DNA from: an uncultured Sphingomonadales bacterium
GTDB taxonomy: Bacteria > Pseudomonadota > Alphaproteobacteria > Sphingomonadales > Sphingomonadaceae
NCBI GenBank assembly: GCA_903893935.1
Contig: CAITOD010000515.1
Span: 1 to 6,482 of the forward strand
Direction: 5' to 3'
Length of the DNA stretch: 6,482 nucleotides
The position numbers and the translations under genes were made by a program. A model generated the notes under the pieces. That model saw only the letters and a list, made by a program, of their open reading frames with translations, had not been told where the DNA came from and ran no database searches. Numbering within the stretch: the stretch's first letter is position 1; each line of letters starts with the position of its first letter. This document shows positions 6,390-6,482 of this stretch, one piece after another.

Positions 6390-6451
6390 AGCCCCTCCCC
6401 TTCAGGGCGTTCAGAGTCACGTGCCTCTGAACGCGGGTTGGGGTGGGGGCT
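6390..6451. repeat. REP-like imperfect palindrome downstream of yciB
   Basis: An inner perfect 10-bp stem (GCGTTCAGAG at 6407-6416 with CTCTGAACGC at 6425-6434) encloses an 8-nt loop containing CACGTG. It is flanked by outer C-rich and G-rich arms: 6390-6396 pairs with 6445-6451 (one G-U), and 6397-6400 pairs with 6440-6443 around a bulged T at 6444. Read through on the minus strand, the element gives the SPHPNP...PEGEG peptide that I recognise as a common by-product of translated extragenic palindromic repeats in proteobacteria. It probably protects or ends the 3' side of the dapF-yciB transcript; there is no U-tract, so a classic intrinsic terminator is not supported. Copy number elsewhere in the genome is unknown here. 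Confidence 0.6.
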
Positions 6452-6459
6452 ATCCCCAC
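6443..6459. other. Alternative hairpin competing with the palindrome's outer stem
   Basis: GTGGGG (6443-6448) pairs with CCCCAC (6454-6459) over a 5-nt loop. It uses the same G-rich arm as the outer stem of the 6390-6451 palindrome, so the two cannot form together. AGCCCC at the window edge (6477-6482) could also pair with GGGGCT (6446-6451). The pairings are seen; any switching role is inference. Confidence 0.45.
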
Positions 6460-6482
6460 GCGCCAGCAATGCGGAGAGCCCC

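Noticed and set aside
1..6482. Search for mobile elements, CRISPR arrays, toxin-antitoxin pairs, tRNA or rRNA genes and defence genes
   Set aside because: Nothing was seen: there are no spaced repeats, transposase or integrase motifs, and all long convincing frames are accounted for by housekeeping genes plus one c-di-GMP enzyme.

Overview
The window reads as a high-GC alphaproteobacterial chromosome segment, most likely from the Sphingomonadales (a Novosphingobium-, Sphingopyxis- or Erythrobacter-like lineage). The evidence is the strong GC bias at third codon positions, the short FtsY without an acidic A domain, the same-strand order dapF-mtaB-ftsY-yciB beside a divergent ffh, and a GC-rich palindromic intergenic element at the right edge. 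The assignment rests on protein features and remembered gene order, not on a database search. No phage, transposon, CRISPR, tRNA or rRNA sequence is visible.

Layout. Positions 1-689 (minus strand) hold the first 229 codons of ffh, the signal recognition particle GTPase; the gene continues beyond the left edge. Positions 690-968 are a divergent intergenic region carrying the ffh ribosome binding site, a tandem 9-bp repeat and a CtrA-like site. Positions 969-2663 (plus) encode a two-pass membrane protein with tandem GGDEF and EAL domains, a cyclic-di-GMP enzyme. After a 94-bp gap comes a tight four-gene cluster on the plus strand: dapF (2758-3579), mtaB (3576-4772), ftsY (4769-5695) and yciB/ispZ (5692-6360). 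Each junction in the cluster is a 4-nt start/stop overlap (ATGA, ATGA, GTGA). Positions 6361-6482 are non-coding and hold a REP-like palindromic element with competing hairpins.

How the genes work together. Ffh and FtsY are the two partner GTPases of co-translational membrane targeting, and both are encoded here from divergent transcription units. DapF makes meso-diaminopimelate for peptidoglycan and lysine. MtaB modifies t6A37 in tRNA. YciB is an inner-membrane protein linked to envelope and septation integrity. The cluster therefore joins cell-wall precursor supply, decoding and membrane-protein insertion. The GGDEF-EAL gene is the only clearly regulatory member and looks like an insert between otherwise housekeeping genes.

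Most of the window is ordinary core genome. I found no convincing undescribed system. The points worth checking are the c-di-GMP enzyme with both active sites intact but no inhibitory site, the possible CtrA control upstream of it, the start and possible leaderless transcription of dapF, and the 3' palindromic element.
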